A program made the position numbers and the translations under genes. Below are positions 1 to 10,142 of a stretch of 64,000 bases of DNA, one piece after another. Every line of letters begins with the position of its first letter. Within the stretch, counting starts at the first letter, position 1. The notes under the pieces were generated by a model, which saw only the letters and a list, made by a program, of their open reading frames with translations, was not told the DNA's origin and searched no databases. This stretch comes from Affinibrenneria salicis (GTDB taxonomy: Bacteria > Pseudomonadota > Gammaproteobacteria > Enterobacterales > Enterobacteriaceae): the NCBI RefSeq assembly GCF_008710095.1, contig NZ_VYKJ01000002.1, forward strand, positions 143,188 through 207,187. Direction: 5' to 3'.

Positions 1-414
1 GTCCATGGCGATTCCGGCGCCCAGCGCGGCGAATACCGGTCGCGCGGTGCCCCAGTATATGGGATCGCCGACGCCGGCCAGCGGTCCCATCAGCCCCACT
101 TTCAGTCCGTTGATGGCGGCGTCATCGATCGGCGCGCCGTTGGCTCGCTGCTCTTCCATCGCCATGGTGACGCCGAGAATCGGTGCGGCGACGAACGGCT
201 GGGTGTTAAAAAACTCCAGATGGCGTTTTATCGCCTGTTTGCGCTCTTCGGAGTTTTCCGGGTACAGCCGGCGGATCACCGGCACCATTGAAAAACAGAA
301 GCCGAGCGCCTGCATACGTTCAAAATTCCACGATCCCTGGAAAAGGTTTGAGCGGATAAATACGCCGCGAATATCGCTGGCCGTGAGTTGCTTTTTGCTC
401 GTGATATTAACCAT
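1..414 (-). CDS. manZ: ManZ, mannose PTS enzyme IID component (3' end outside window)
   Basis: Membrane subunit of the mannose/glucose/glucosamine phosphotransferase permease; together with ManY (IIC) it forms the channel that takes up hexose while ManX phosphorylates it. Only the first 138 codons lie in the window. The visible part begins MVNITSKKQL and continues with the family stretches SNLFQGSWNFERMQALGF and GLMGPLAGVGDP, very close to E. coli ManZ. It is the last gene of manXYZ, 14 bases after manY, and the start codon follows a GGGGCG ribosome-binding site. The missing C-terminal half should hold the membrane segments. Identity is secure; truncation is only due to the window edge. Confidence 0.97.
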   Translation of the reverse strand, partial: MVNITSKKQLTASDIRGVFIRSNLFQGSWNFERMQALGFCFSMVPVIRRLYPENSEERKQAIKRHLEFFNTQPFVAAPILGVTMAMEEQRANGAPIDDAAINGLKVGLMGPLAGVGDPIYWGTARPVFAALGAGIAMD

Positions 415-428
415 TTTTCGCCCCTTAA

Positions 429-1229
429 TTAATCCAGTTCGTTGTCGAGATCGTTTTTGTCCTGCGCGCCGCCAGGCTGGCCGGCAACCCGGTTATATTT
501 GGGGTTGAGCTGGATATACAGGACGGCCATGACGATGCCAATCACCCCGAGCGCCACCAGATTGAAATTGGTGAAGGCGGCGGTCACGAAACCGAGGTAG
601 AAAAACGGCATCAGATAGCCGGCGCGCATCATGTTGATCACCATCGCGTAACCGACTACCACGATCATGCCGCCGGCGATGTTCAGGCCGTTGGTCACGA
701 CATCCGGGATTGAATTGAGCAGAGAGTGCACCGCATCGGTGCCGACGGAAACCGCCACGATAACGGCGGGAATGGCGATACGCATGGCCTGCAGCACCAG
801 CGCGGACACATGCAGCCAGCTAATGGCGCGCAGGCTGCCGCGTTCGGCCGCGCTGTCGGCCGCGTGCTGGAACGCCACGGTGATGGTGCGCACGATGATG
901 GTCAGCACCTGGCCGGCGGCGGCGAGCGGAATGGCCAGCGCAATCCCCGCGCCGACGCTCTGTCCGCCGGCGATGACCAGAATGGTCGAAATAATCGACG
1001 CCAGCGCCGCGTCGGGCGCGACGGCCGCGCCGATATTCATCCATCCCAGCGCGATCATTTCCAGCGTACCGCCGATAATAATGCCGGTTTTCATGTCGCC
1101 CAGCACGATACCGATTAACGTACAGGCGACCAGCGGGCGATGAAACTGAAATTCATCGAGAATCGACCCCATGCCGGCAATACAGGCCACAATAAATATC
1201 AGCACAATTTGAAGCGTGGTAATCTCCAT
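429..1229 (-). CDS. manY: ManY, mannose PTS enzyme IIC component
   Basis: Inner-membrane sugar channel of the mannose-family PTS, working with ManZ (IID) and receiving phosphate through ManX (IIAB). The protein has 266 residues, the E. coli length, and is strongly hydrophobic almost throughout, ending in a polar tail with NDLDNELD. The frame stays open 19 codons upstream, but the ATG at 1229 is chosen because MEITTLQIV matches the family start and an AGGAGAAG Shine-Dalgarno sits just before it. It lies between manX and manZ in one operon. Nothing about it looks abnormal. Confidence 0.97.
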   Translation of the reverse strand: MEITTLQIVLIFIVACIAGMGSILDEFQFHRPLVACTLIGIVLGDMKTGIIIGGTLEMIALGWMNIGAAVAPDAALASIISTILVIAGGQSVGAGIALAIPLAAAGQVLTIIVRTITVAFQHAADSAAERGSLRAISWLHVSALVLQAMRIAIPAVIVAVSVGTDAVHSLLNSIPDVVTNGLNIAGGMIVVVGYAMVINMMRAGYLMPFFYLGFVTAAFTNFNLVALGVIGIVMAVLYIQLNPKYNRVAGQPGGAQDKNDLDNELD

Positions 1230-1297
1230 TGTACTTCTCCTCTGAAAACTGTTCTGAGTAAAAGACAGGAACGGCATTAACAGCACGGCTGGCGTTA

Positions 1298-2254
1298 TTA
1301 ACCCGCCGCCTTATTGATTAAATCCATCATCTTCAGTCGGGTATCCGTGGAGACCTTTCTCACCTCCAGTTCAATTCCCCTTGCATTGAGTTTTTTAAAA
1401 GCGGCGATATCTTTTTCATCGATCGATACCGCATTGTTGACCTGCGTTTTGCCCTGACGAAAGGCCATTCCGCCAATATTGACCGAGCTAATATCGACGC
1501 CGTTTTCCACTAAGGTCAGCACATCCGTTGGGTTGGTGAATAGCAGCATCACCCGATCGCCGGCGTATTTCGGGTTGTTGTAAACACGAATGGCTTTGGC
1601 CACGTCCACCACGTGAGCGGTCACGCCCGGCGGAGCGACCTGGGTCAGCAGGGTCTTACGCACGTTGTCGGCGGCGACTTCATCGCTGATCACGATAATC
1701 CGGTTGACGTTGGTTTCTTTGGTCCAGCGGGTGGCGACCTGACCGTGGATCAGCCGGTCGTCGATACGCGCCAGACCAATCTTCATATGCGCGCCGGGCG
1801 CGGTTGGCGGGACGGAGGGCGTCGACGGCTTCGTCTCTGCGGGCGGGACGTCCGGCGCTCTGTTTTTCAGCGCCTTCACGCCGGCGCGTCCGGCCTCCAG
1901 CGCCACGTCGATCAACCCGGCCAGCGTCGGATTGTCGTCGCGCGCCATAAAAGTTTCCGCCAGCATGGGAATATTTACGCCGGCGATCACCTCGTAGTCG
2001 TCTTTGTCTGTCACCATCCGGCTGGCGGCATTGAACGGGCTGCCGCCCCAGGTGTCGACCAGAAACAGTACGCCCTGCGACGTATCCAGCTCCGCAAGTT
2101 TTGCCTGGTACTTTTCAATTAACGTTTCAGCATTTTCACCCGGTACAAAATCAATCCAGCCGACGTTGCTTTGTTCGCCTAAAATCATTTCCGCCGTTTT
2201 AAGCAGTGGTCCCGCTGCGGCACCGTGAGTGCATAACATTATTGCAATGCTCAC
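1298..2254 (-). CDS. manX: ManX, fused mannose PTS enzyme IIAB
   Basis: Cytoplasmic PTS component that takes phosphate from HPr and passes it to incoming mannose, glucose or glucosamine. It has 318 residues: a IIA domain (about 1-130) with phospho-acceptor His10 in CTHGAAAG, a Pro/Ala/Thr-rich linker (about 132-156), and a IIB domain with the second phospho-histidine His170 in IDDRLIHGQ. The start is a GTG preceded by GGAGG at good spacing. It is the first gene of manXYZ. The linker is shorter than in E. coli (323 residues in total), an ordinary variation. Regulation by Mlc and CRP is known in E. coli; only a weak Mlc-like half site is visible here. Confidence 0.97.
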   Translation of the reverse strand: MSIAIMLCTHGAAAGPLLKTAEMILGEQSNVGWIDFVPGENAETLIEKYQAKLAELDTSQGVLFLVDTWGGSPFNAASRMVTDKDDYEVIAGVNIPMLAETFMARDDNPTLAGLIDVALEAGRAGVKALKNRAPDVPPAETKPSTPSVPPTAPGAHMKIGLARIDDRLIHGQVATRWTKETNVNRIIVISDEVAADNVRKTLLTQVAPPGVTAHVVDVAKAIRVYNNPKYAGDRVMLLFTNPTDVLTLVENGVDISSVNIGGMAFRQGKTQVNNAVSIDEKDIAAFKKLNARGIELEVRKVSTDTRLKMMDLINKAAG

Positions 2255-2953
2255 TTGTTACCTCCTCGATTATTCACCTGCGAAATAGTTTTAGCGGAAC
2301 GGGCCGACATCCATGCGGTATTGTCCGCTCTGGTGGCTTTCTTTTCTTTTTTCCGGCTATGGGCGCGTTGGTTTTCGCGCGCAGTAGCTATATTGCGTCA
2401 GTAAGTATGGCAGTAATCAGATTGCCCGGAACAATAACTGATGAATATTGCCCTCCGGCAAGCCGAATTATTTAGGTCTATACTTGAATCGATTCAGGTT
2501 GGCGGACAAATTAATTCTGTTTGAGATGACTTATTTTAGATACCAAAAAAATATTTTTTGTGATGCCGACCAGCAATTTTTATATGTGTTATCTGGTTGT
2601 TAAATGAAATAATGACCTTTCCGCAGGGTGTTAACATGACGACCGCGACGCAGCGAGCGCAGGTAGTCATTGCCGGAGGACGTGGTGTGAGAAAATCTTT
2701 GTGAGATGCCCCCGCAACCTGATAAAGTGTTTTCCTGTTTAATTGCTTAAGGAGCAGTGGGCCTCAGCCCTCCCTATGGACTGTCACCGATCTGTTTTTT
2801 CACCCGAACCGACCTGCCCGGGTCGCGTTAACGTTTCTGCTATTCATTCTGGCCTGCTTTTGGTGGGGCATCCTGATACTCATACCGGGTTTATACCCTG
2901 TAATGTGTTGATCACATTGCCGTCATCTGCACGTTCATTTTTCGGAGTCTGAC
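2255..2953. other. Divergent intergenic region manX / yoaE
   Basis: About 700 bases separate the divergent manX and yoaE genes. Close to manX, near 2270-2295, the minus strand reads TATTTCGCAGGTG, half of an Mlc-type operator. Around 2462-2484 lies GAATTATTTAGGTCTATA, the terminal part of the dispersed repeat found complete at 20962 and 16823. From about 2700 to 2953 there is a long apparent leader for yoaE, with an open frame from an ATG at 2776 to a stop at 2952, just before the yoaE start. No gene can be supported here. Confidence 0.4.
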
Positions 2954-4501
2954 ATGGAATTTTTGCTGGATCCTTCAATCTGGGCTGGCTTACTGACGCT
3001 GGTGGTACTCGAAATTGTATTGGGTATCGATAATCTGGTCTTTATTGCCATCCTTGCGGATAAATTACCGCCGAAGCAGCGCGACAAAGCGCGCGTAATC
3101 GGTCTGACCCTCGCCTTACTGATGCGACTTGGGCTGTTGTCGCTTATCTCGTGGATGGTGACGCTGACCCGGCCGCTGTTCCACCTGGGTGACTTCAGCT
3201 TTTCCGGGCGCGACCTGATTCTGCTGGCCGGGGGCTTTTTCCTGCTGTTCAAAGCGACAATGGAACTGCATGAGCGGCTGGAAAGCCGATCGCACGATAG
3301 CCAGGCGAATCGCGTACACGCCAGCTTCTGGGCGGTAGTGGCGCAGATCGTGGTGCTTGATGCGGTGTTCTCGCTCGACGCGGTGATTACCGCCGTCGGG
3401 ATGGTGAATAACCTGGCCGTGATGATGATTGCGGTGATTATCGCCATGGGCGTGATGCTGCTGGCTTCGAAGCCGTTAACCAACTTCGTGAACGCGCATC
3501 CGACGGTGGTGGTGCTGTGTCTCAGCTTCCTGTTGATGATTGGTCTGAGTCTGGTGGCGGAAGGGTTGGGTTTCCATATTCCGAAGGGGTATCTGTACGC
3601 GGCGATTGGTTTCTCCATCATTATCGAGATGTTCAACCAGATTGCGCGCCACAACTTTATCAAGCATCAGTCGCGCCGGCCGATGCGCGAGCGCACCGCC
3701 GAAGCGATTTTACGGCTGATGGGAACGAAAAAGTCGAGCGACGAACCGGAGGCCGAAACCAAAACGGTCGCCACCGAGACCTTTGCGGAAGAAGAACGCT
3801 ACATGATCAGCGGCGTATTAACGCTGGCCTCGCGTTCGCTGCGCAGCGTGATGACGCCGCGCACGGAAATCTCGTGGGTGGATAGCGAACGTTCGATCGA
3901 AGAAATTCGCGCTCAGCTGCTGGATACGCCGCATAGCCTGTTCCCGGTGTGTCGCGGATCGCTTGATGAGGTGGTCGGCGTGGTGCGCGCGAAGGATCTG
4001 CTGGTGGCGCTGGAAAACCATGCCGATGTGGAGAGCTTCGCCGGCGCCAATTCGCCGATCATCGTGCCGGAAACGCTGGACGTCATCAATCTGCTGACGG
4101 TGCTGCGCCAGGCGCGCGGCAGTCTGGTGATGGTTAGCAACGAGTTCGGCGTGATTCAGGGACTGGTAACGCCGCTGGACGTGCTGGAGGCGATTGCCGG
4201 CGAATTCCCGGATGCGGATGAGACGCCGGAGATCGTAGCGGACGGCGAGGGTTGGCTGGTTAAGGGCGGCACCGATCTTCACTCCCTTGAGCAGGTGCTG
4301 GATTGCCACGATCTGGTCGATCCTAAAGCCGACTACGCGTCGCTGGCCGGTATGCTTCTGGCGCACACCGATGAGTTCCCGGCGGTGGGCGAGGTGCTTG
4401 AGCTGCATCAGTTCAGCTTCCGCATTATGGCCGTTTCCGAATATCGCATCGAACTGGTGCGCATCGAGCGAATAGCGGAACCCGGCGAACAGGAAGAGTA
4501 A
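2954..4501 (+). CDS. yoaE: YoaE, TerC-family membrane protein with CBS and CorC_HlyC domains
   Basis: Inner-membrane protein of the TerC family, a group linked to export of or resistance to metal ions; the substrate of YoaE is not established. It has 515 residues. About 1-230 hold the TerC membrane domain, with the acidic intramembrane motifs [12 protein letters not shown] and [16 protein letters not shown] polar linker follows, then a CBS-domain pair (about 285-420) and a C-terminal CorC_HlyC transporter-associated domain (about 425-510). E. coli YoaE is 518 residues long. The ATG has CGGAGTC upstream. It is divergent from manX as in E. coli, but the next gene is nudL instead of sdaA/yoaD. 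Confidence 0.95.
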   Translation: MEFLLDPSIWAGLLTLVVLEIVLGIDNLVFIAILADKLPPKQRDKARVIGLTLALLMRLGLLSLISWMVTLTRPLFHLGDFSFSGRDLILLAGGFFLLFKATMELHERLESRSHDSQANRVHASFWAVVAQIVVLDAVFSLDAVITAVGMVNNLAVMMIAVIIAMGVMLLASKPLTNFVNAHPTVVVLCLSFLLMIGLSLVAEGLGFHIPKGYLYAAIGFSIIIEMFNQIARHNFIKHQSRRPMRERTAEAILRLMGTKKSSDEPEAETKTVATETFAEEERYMISGVLTLASRSLRSVMTPRTEISWVDSERSIEEIRAQLLDTPHSLFPVCRGSLDEVVGVVRAKDLLVALENHADVESFAGANSPIIVPETLDVINLLTVLRQARGSLVMVSNEFGVIQGLVTPLDVLEAIAGEFPDADETPEIVADGEGWLVKGGTDLHSLEQVLDCHDLVDPKADYASLAGMLLAHTDEFPAVGEVLELHQFSFRIMAVSEYRIELVRIERIAEPGEQEE

Positions 4502-4511
4502 CGCCCGGACG

Positions 4512-5168
4512 TCAGCCCCGCACGCCGGCGGGGCTGACGCGTCGCTGATCCAGCGCGCCGACCTGCAGCGCCAGCTGCCGGATAATCGCGGCGGTCATTC
4601 CCCAGACAAACTGTTGCTGATACCAGGAGAGATAAACCCGCTGAGGTTGCCGGCGTCGTTCAATGTCCAGCGGGTGATAGCGCGTCAGCGTCAGGGCTTC
4701 GCACAGCGGCATTTCGAACAGATCGGCGACTTCGTCGTCATTGGGGATAAATCGCGCCAGCGGGGAGACCAGACCCACCACCGGCGTGACGCGAAAACCG
4801 CTGACGCTGTCCAGCGCCGGCAGGGTGCCCAGCACCTCGACCAGCCGCCGCGGCAGGGCGATTTCCTCATGCGCTTCTCGCAGCGCGGTGGCGATCAGCG
4901 ATTCATCCTGCGGATCGGCGGCGCCGCCGGGAAACGCCACCTGGCCCGGGTGTTTACGCAAGTGGGCCGAACGGCGGGTGAGCAGCAGCGTCGGCCGGGG
5001 GTGGCAGACGATAGGCACCAGCACGGCGGCCTGACGCTGGTTGCGGGCCGGGCGCGCCGGCGGCGGCCGGCAGAGCTGAAAACGGGCGATAAACGCGGAC
5101 AGCTCCGGCGCCGCCCGCGATGCGGACGTCCGGCTGGCCAGGGCGGCGGCGTAAGGGGTCTGCGGCAT
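4512..5168 (-). CDS. nudL: NudL, Nudix hydrolase of the CoA-pyrophosphatase type
   Basis: Predicted Nudix-family hydrolase; relatives cleave CoA or nucleoside diphosphate derivatives, but the E. coli protein has no firmly proven substrate. The Nudix box is intact: [10 protein letters not shown] followed by [11 protein letters not shown] fits GX5EX7REUXEEXGU. The family strings [14 protein letters not shown] and [10 protein letters not shown] are present. At 218 residues it is about 25 longer than E. coli NudL (192), with extra sequence at the N-terminus; the ATG at 5168 lies only 6 bases after the pabB stop, suggesting translational coupling. An internal start cannot be excluded. Confidence 0.93.
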   Translation of the reverse strand: MPQTPYAAALASRTSASRAAPELSAFIARFQLCRPPPARPARNQRQAAVLVPIVCHPRPTLLLTRRSAHLRKHPGQVAFPGGAADPQDESLIATALREAHEEIALPRRLVEVLGTLPALDSVSGFRVTPVVGLVSPLARFIPNDDEVADLFEMPLCEALTLTRYHPLDIERRRQPQRVYLSWYQQQFVWGMTAAIIRQLALQVGALDQRRVSPAGVRG

Positions 5169-5174
5169 CGTCGG

Positions 5175-6536
5175 TTACTCATCCAGCAGCGACAGTATGC
5201 GCGCCAGTTTATCAAAGGTTTCCTGATATTCCGCCTGTTCCTGGCTGTCGGCGACGATGCCGCCACCGGCCCAGCAATAGATTTTGCCCCGTTCCGTCAG
5301 CAGCGTGCGGATAGTGATACTGGTGTCCATTCCGCCGCAGACGCTAAGGTAGCCGATGCTGCCGCACCAGCCGCTGCGCCGTTGCGGTTCAAGTTCTTCA
5401 ATGATCTGCATCGCGCGAATTTTCGGCGCGCCGGTGATTGACCCGCCCGGAAAACAAGCGCGCAATAACGACGTCGCGTGCGTGTCGTCCGGCAGCCGGG
5501 CGGTAATGGTGCTGACCAGGTGGTGCACCGCAGGAAAGGGCTCGACGACGAACAGTTGCGGCACGCGAACGCTGCCGGGCGCGGCCACCCGGCCAATATC
5601 GTTACGCATCAAATCGACAATCATCAGATTTTCGGCCCGATCTTTTTCCGAGTCGGCCAGTCGGCTCGCCTGAGCGCGATCGGCCTGCGCATCGGCCAGT
5701 CGCGGCAGCGTTCCTTTAATCGGCCGGGTTTCAATACGCTGTTGCTCCAGCCGAATAAAGCGCTCGGGCGAAACGCTAATCACCGTATTGTCCGGCAGCC
5801 GCAGGAAAGCGGAAAAGGGCGCGCGGTTGGCCGTCAGCAACCGGCAAAAGGCCTGCCATTCGTCGCCCTGATAAGGCGCGCTGAAGCGCTGAGCCAGATT
5901 AACCTGATAACAGTCGCCGGCGCGCAGGTAACGCTGAATGGCCTGAAATTTCCGCCCATACTGCCGGCGGGTCATATTGGCCCGCCAGTGTCCGTCGAGT
6001 TTAAACGGCGTGGTTTGCTCCGGCGGCGGCGGATTGTTCAGCCACGTTAACCGGCGCTGCGCGTCGCCGTGCGCGACCAGCGTCAGAGTCTTCCGCTGAT
6101 GATCGGCAATCAACGCCCAGTCGTACAGGCCGATAGCCATGTCGGGCAGCTGCAGGTCCTGACGCGCCAGCGTCGGCAGGCGCTCAATCCGGCGCCCCAA
6201 ATCGTAACCGAACAAACCCAGCGCGCCGCCCTGAAACGGGAAATCCGGCAGGGCTTCGGTCTGCAGGTCAAGCTGCGTCAACTGGCGACGCAGGATTGAA
6301 AACGGATCGCCGTGCTCGTGCCGCAGTTCGCCGTCGCGCGCTATTTGCGTGCTGTCGCCGCGGGTGGTCAGCGTGACGAGCGGGTCGGCCACCATAATAT
6401 CGAAGCGATTATGGGCATGTTCGGCGAAGGCGGAATGCAGCAGCATCGCCCAGGGCTGACGGGAAAAGGGGGCGAACAGCGTCAGCGCTGCGTCCGGACG
6501 GTACGGCAGGGAATGATAAGTCGGGGTCGCGCACAT
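5175..6536 (-). CDS. pabB: PabB, aminodeoxychorismate synthase component I
   Basis: Cytoplasmic enzyme that, with glutaminase PabA, turns chorismate into 4-amino-4-deoxychorismate on the way to p-aminobenzoate and folate. The chorismate-binding domain motifs are clear: RPIKGTLPR, DRAENLMIVDLMRNDIGR, and FPGGSITGAPKIRAM near the C-terminus. Starting at the ATG at 6536 gives 453 residues, exactly the E. coli length; the frame is also open to an ATG at 6569 (464 residues) and neither has a strong ribosome-binding site. It is followed immediately by nudL, as in E. coli, and is divergent from yoaH. Confidence 0.95.
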   Translation of the reverse strand: MCATPTYHSLPYRPDAALTLFAPFSRQPWAMLLHSAFAEHAHNRFDIMVADPLVTLTTRGDSTQIARDGELRHEHGDPFSILRRQLTQLDLQTEALPDFPFQGGALGLFGYDLGRRIERLPTLARQDLQLPDMAIGLYDWALIADHQRKTLTLVAHGDAQRRLTWLNNPPPPEQTTPFKLDGHWRANMTRRQYGRKFQAIQRYLRAGDCYQVNLAQRFSAPYQGDEWQAFCRLLTANRAPFSAFLRLPDNTVISVSPERFIRLEQQRIETRPIKGTLPRLADAQADRAQASRLADSEKDRAENLMIVDLMRNDIGRVAAPGSVRVPQLFVVEPFPAVHHLVSTITARLPDDTHATSLLRACFPGGSITGAPKIRAMQIIEELEPQRRSGWCGSIGYLSVCGGMDTSITIRTLLTERGKIYCWAGGGIVADSQEQAEYQETFDKLARILSLLDE

Positions 6537-6665
6537 ATCGGTGATACGGTTCTCGGTTAACGGCAACACATTTCTCAGCGGTGAAGAGTAACATAAAGCG
6601 GATGCGCTGGCTTAATGGCGTTGACTCATGCGATGATAAGCCCCGTTTTTTGACTGGAGAGTGGT

Positions 6666-6869
6666 ATGTTTGGTACGCCATCGTTGAGCCATGAACAGCA
6701 GCAGCAGGCTGTTGAACGTATTCAGACGCTAATGTCGCAGGGCATGAGCAGCGGTCAGGCGATTGCGCAGGTTGCGCAGGAACTGCGGGAACAACATAAA
6801 GGTGACAATGTCACTATTGTTTTCGATGATGATGAACCTGACGAAGACGCTGACGAAGAGATGAACTAA
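6666..6869 (+). CDS. yoaH: YoaH, small conserved UPF0181 protein
   Basis: Small soluble protein of unknown function (UPF0181), 67 residues. The sequence [19 protein letters not shown] and the motif [20 protein letters not shown] match E. coli YoaH (59 residues). The C-terminus is a very acidic tail rich in Asp and Glu, longer than in E. coli. A GGAGAGTGGT ribosome-binding site precedes the ATG. It is divergent from pabB and convergent with the RidA-like gene, the E. coli arrangement. Confidence 0.93.
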   Translation: MFGTPSLSHEQQQQAVERIQTLMSQGMSSGQAIAQVAQELREQHKGDNVTIVFDDDEPDEDADEEMN

Positions 6870-6897
6870 CCCCGGCCGCGGCGGCCGGAGCCGGCGA

Positions 6898-7242
6898 TCA
6901 CACGGCGGCGATCGCTTTGATCTCTATCTTAAAACGCGGATCCATCAACTGCGCCTGTACGGTGCAGCGCACCGGCGCATGGCCGTGCGTCACCCACTGA
7001 TCCCAGACGGCGTTCATGGCGCCGAAGTCACGCAGATCGACCAGAAAAATCGTTACGTCCAGCAGTCGCGTTTTATCACTGCCGGCCTGGCGCAAAACCG
7101 CGTCGAGTTCGGCCAGCGCGCTGGCGGTCTGTATGCCCGCGTCGGCCGTCAGGTCGTTCGCTACGCAGGTGCAGTACAGCGTTCCGTTGTGGATTACCGC
7201 GTCCGACCAGCGGTCGGCGGGATTGATTCTGTTGATTTCCAT
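6898..7242 (-). CDS. yoaB: YoaB, RidA/YjgF-family protein
   Basis: Member of the RidA family, which hydrolyses reactive enamine/imine intermediates released by PLP enzymes; the activity of this subgroup is inferred. It has 114 residues. Arg92 in APVRCTVQA corresponds to the substrate-carboxylate-binding arginine that active RidA proteins need, and Glu107 lies in the conserved C-terminal strand KIEIKAI. It is divergent from yoaA, with about 150 bases between them. Start ATG with GGAGAACA upstream. Confidence 0.93.
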   Translation of the reverse strand: MEINRINPADRWSDAVIHNGTLYCTCVANDLTADAGIQTASALAELDAVLRQAGSDKTRLLDVTIFLVDLRDFGAMNAVWDQWVTHGHAPVRCTVQAQLMDPRFKIEIKAIAAV

Positions 7243-7392
7243 CTGTTCTCCTGATTAAAAACGACGAGCGGGCCGCCTTGCGGCGGCGCGCTGCCCGGCG
7301 GCCAGGGAAATAAAGCCGATTTCGGGTGGTAGTCGGCGGGCGCACCTGGCATAATCGGCGCTGACTTTCCCGGTCTGAAAGAGAATACCGAG

Positions 7393-9336
7393 TTGAATGA
7401 GCGCAATGCGGCCGATGATTTTGCCGCCGATGGACCCCTGGCGCAAGCCATTGATGGATTTAAACCGCGCGAGCCGCAGCGACAAATGTCGCTGGCGGTG
7501 GCCGTAGCGATTGAGCGGCGTCAGCCGCTGGTGGTGGAAGCCGGCACCGGCACCGGCAAGACCTACGCCTATCTGGCGCCGGCGCTGCGCGCGCAAAAGA
7601 AGGTGATTATTTCCACCGGTTCGAAAGCGCTGCAGGATCAACTTTATAGCCGCGATCTGCCGACCGTGGCGCGCGCGCTCGATTATCGCGGCAAGCTGGC
7701 GCTGCTGAAAGGGCGTTCGAACTACCTGTGCCTGGAGCGGCTGGAACAGCAATCTCTGGCCGGCGGCGATCTCGATCGGCAGACGCTAAGCGAACTGATT
7801 ACGCTGCGCGGCTGGTCGTCGACCACCGTTGATGGTGATATCAGCGCCGGTTCCGGCGTGGCCGAAGACAGCGCGATCTGGCCGCTGGTGACCAGCACTA
7901 ACGACAACTGCCTGGGCAGCGACTGTCCGCGCTATAAAGAGTGCTTTGTCGTGATGGCGCGCCGGCGGGCGCTGGATGCCGATGTGGTGGTGGTCAACCA
8001 TCACCTCTGGCTGGCGGATAAGGTCGTGAAGGAGAGCGGCTTCGCCGAACTGATCCCGGATAGCGAGGTGGTGATTTTCGATGAGGCCCATCAAATCCCG
8101 GATATCGCCAGCCAGTATTTCGGTCAGCAGCTAACCAGCCGTCAACTGTTGGATCTGGCGCGCGATATTATCATTGCTTATCGCACCGAAGTGCGCGATA
8201 CGGCTCAACTGCAGAAAAGCGCCGATCGGCTGACGCAAAGCACTCAGGACTTCCGTCTGGCGTTGGGCGATCCCGGCTTCCGCGGCAACCTGCGGGACGT
8301 GCTCGGCCAGCCGGCGCTGCAGCGCGCGCTGTTGCTGCTGGATGACGCGCTGGAGCTGTGCTACGACGTGGCAAAGCTGTCGCTTGGCCGATCGGCGCTG
8401 CTCGACGCCGCCTTTGAGCGCGCCACGCTCTACCGCAACCGGCTGAAAAGGCTGAAAGACGTCGGCCAGCCGGGCTACAGTTACTGGTATGAGTGCAATT
8501 CGCGCCATTTCGTGCTGGCGCTGACTCCGCTGTCGGTCGCGGAACGCTTTCGCGAATTGATGCGGGAAAAACCGGGCGCCTGGATTTTCACCTCGGCGAC
8601 GCTGTCGGTGAACGACAGCTTTAGCCATTTTACCCGTCGTCTGGGGCTGGAGCAGGCGGAAACCCTGCTACTGCACAGTCCGTTTGACTACGCCCGTCAG
8701 GCGCTGCTCTGCGTGCCGCGCTACCTGCCGGCGACCAACCAACCCGGCGCCGCGCGTCGGCTGGCCGCCATGCTGCGTCCGCTGATTGAAGCCAACCGCG
8801 GGCGCTGTTTTATGCTGTGCACCTCGCATTTAATGATGCGCGAGCTGGCGGCGGAGTTTCGCGCCAGCCTGACTCTGCCGGTGCTTTTGCAGGGCGAAAC
8901 CAGCAAGGGCCAACTGCTGGCGCAGTTTGTCTCGGCGGGCAATGCGCTGCTGGTGGCGACCAGCAGCTTCTGGGAAGGGGTGGACGTGCGCGGCGACGCG
9001 CTGTCATGCGTAATCATCGACAAGCTGCCGTTCACCTCGCCCGACGATCCGCTGCTGAAGGCGCGCATCGAAGACTGTCAACTGAGCGGCGGCGATCCGT
9101 TCAATGATGTTCAACTGCCGGACGCGGTCATTACGCTAAAACAGGGCGTCGGTCGACTCATCCGCGATACCGACGATCGTGGCGTGCTGGTTATCTGCGA
9201 CAACCGGCTGGTGATGCGTCCCTACGGCGCGGTGTTTCTGAACAGTCTGCCGCCCGCGCCGCGCACGCGCGATTTGCGGCAGGCTATCGACTTTCTTACC
9301 GCTAAGGGCGAACAGCCGGGCGCGTCTGTGCTATGA
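7393..9336 (+). CDS. yoaA: YoaA, XPD/DinG-family DNA helicase
   Basis: ATP-dependent iron-sulfur helicase; E. coli YoaA works with HolC (DNA polymerase III chi) in repair of stalled replication. It has 647 residues. Walker A is GTGTGKT (51-57), the Walker B box DEAH is at 229-232, and the 4Fe-4S cysteines are Cys113, Cys173, Cys178 and Cys184. Helicase C-terminal motifs include SSFWEGVDVRGD and QGVGRLIRDTDDRG. The only in-frame start ahead of the conserved DDFAADG is a TTG, so initiation is probably at this weak codon. tsaB follows after 43 bases. Confidence 0.95.
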   Translation: MNERNAADDFAADGPLAQAIDGFKPREPQRQMSLAVAVAIERRQPLVVEAGTGTGKTYAYLAPALRAQKKVIISTGSKALQDQLYSRDLPTVARALDYRGKLALLKGRSNYLCLERLEQQSLAGGDLDRQTLSELITLRGWSSTTVDGDISAGSGVAEDSAIWPLVTSTNDNCLGSDCPRYKECFVVMARRRALDADVVVVNHHLWLADKVVKESGFAELIPDSEVVIFDEAHQIPDIASQYFGQQLTSRQLLDLARDIIIAYRTEVRDTAQLQKSADRLTQSTQDFRLALGDPGFRGNLRDVLGQPALQRALLLLDDALELCYDVAKLSLGRSALLDAAFERATLYRNRLKRLKDVGQPGYSYWYECNSRHFVLALTPLSVAERFRELMREKPGAWIFTSATLSVNDSFSHFTRRLGLEQAETLLLHSPFDYARQALLCVPRYLPATNQPGAARRLAAMLRPLIEANRGRCFMLCTSHLMMRELAAEFRASLTLPVLLQGETSKGQLLAQFVSAGNALLVATSSFWEGVDVRGDALSCVIIDKLPFTSPDDPLLKARIEDCQLSGGDPFNDVQLPDAVITLKQGVGRLIRDTDDRGVLVICDNRLVMRPYGAVFLNSLPPAPRTRDLRQAIDFLTAKGEQPGASVL

Positions 9337-9379
9337 TGCGCGCCGTTAATCGACCTATTTATCCCGCCTGAGGTTTGGC

Positions 9380-10078
9380 ATGTCTACGCGAATTTTAGCG
9401 CTTGATACCGCGACAGAAGCCTGTTCTGCCGCACTCTGGAATGACGGTGAACTTCTGTCGTTATTTGAAATTTGTCCGCGCGAGCACACTCAGCGTATTT
9501 TACCGATGGTGCGGCAACTGCTGGCCGAAAGCGGTCTGGCGTTGACCGATCTGGACGCGCTGGCGTTCGGCTGCGGTCCCGGCAGTTTTACCGGCGTGCG
9601 TATCGGCACCGGCATCGCGCAGGGGCTGGCGCTGGGCGCCGATCTGCCGATGATCGGCGTCTCCTCGCTGGCGACCATGGCGCAGGGCGCCTGGCGCCGC
9701 AGTGAGGCGGACCGGGTGCTGGTGGCGATCGATGCCCGCATGGGCGAAGTGTACTGGGGCCCGTACCGGCGCGATGCGCAGGGGCTGTGGCAGGGCGAGG
9801 CGGACGAAGCGGTGCTGACGCCGCAGCAGGTTCAGGAGAAATGCGCGGCGCTGGCCGGCGACTGGGCGCGGGCCGGCACCGGCTGGCAAACCTGGCCGCA
9901 ACTGGTGAACCATCCGGCGATAACGCTGCGCGACAGCGACGTTCTGCTGCCCGCCGCGCAGGACATGATCCCGCTGGCGTTGGCGCAATGGCAGGCCGGC
10001 CGCACGCTGCGCGTTGAGCAGGCTCAGCCGCGTTATTTGCGCAATGAGGTGGCCTGGAAAAAATTGCCCGGCCGGTAA
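9380..10078 (+). CDS. tsaB: TsaB (YeaZ), tRNA threonylcarbamoyladenosine complex subunit
   Basis: Scaffold subunit of the TsaBCDE system that makes t6A37 in ANN-decoding tRNAs; it dimerises with TsaD. It has 232 residues with an ASKHA fold: N-terminal phosphate-1-like strand [15 protein letters not shown] and the signature [14 protein letters not shown]. Length and sequence match E. coli TsaB (231). An essential housekeeping gene, between yoaA and yeaY as in E. coli. GAGGTTTGGC lies before the ATG. Confidence 0.96.
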   Translation: MSTRILALDTATEACSAALWNDGELLSLFEICPREHTQRILPMVRQLLAESGLALTDLDALAFGCGPGSFTGVRIGTGIAQGLALGADLPMIGVSSLATMAQGAWRRSEADRVLVAIDARMGEVYWGPYRRDAQGLWQGEADEAVLTPQQVQEKCAALAGDWARAGTGWQTWPQLVNHPAITLRDSDVLLPAAQDMIPLALAQWQAGRTLRVEQAQPRYLRNEVAWKKLPGR

Positions 10079-10142
10079 TAAACGGCAACTTCTCCGCCGC
10101 GCCGTAGTCTAATCAGGCAGGAAGATACAGAAGAGGTCTCTT

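Noticed and set aside
2745..2900. yybP-ykoY manganese riboswitch before yoaE
   Set aside because: TerC genes often carry one, but the conserved loop sequences are not visible here.
2911..2925. CRP site TGTGTTGATCACA before yoaE
   Set aside because: The half sites are too close together for the TGTGA-N6-TCACA spacing.
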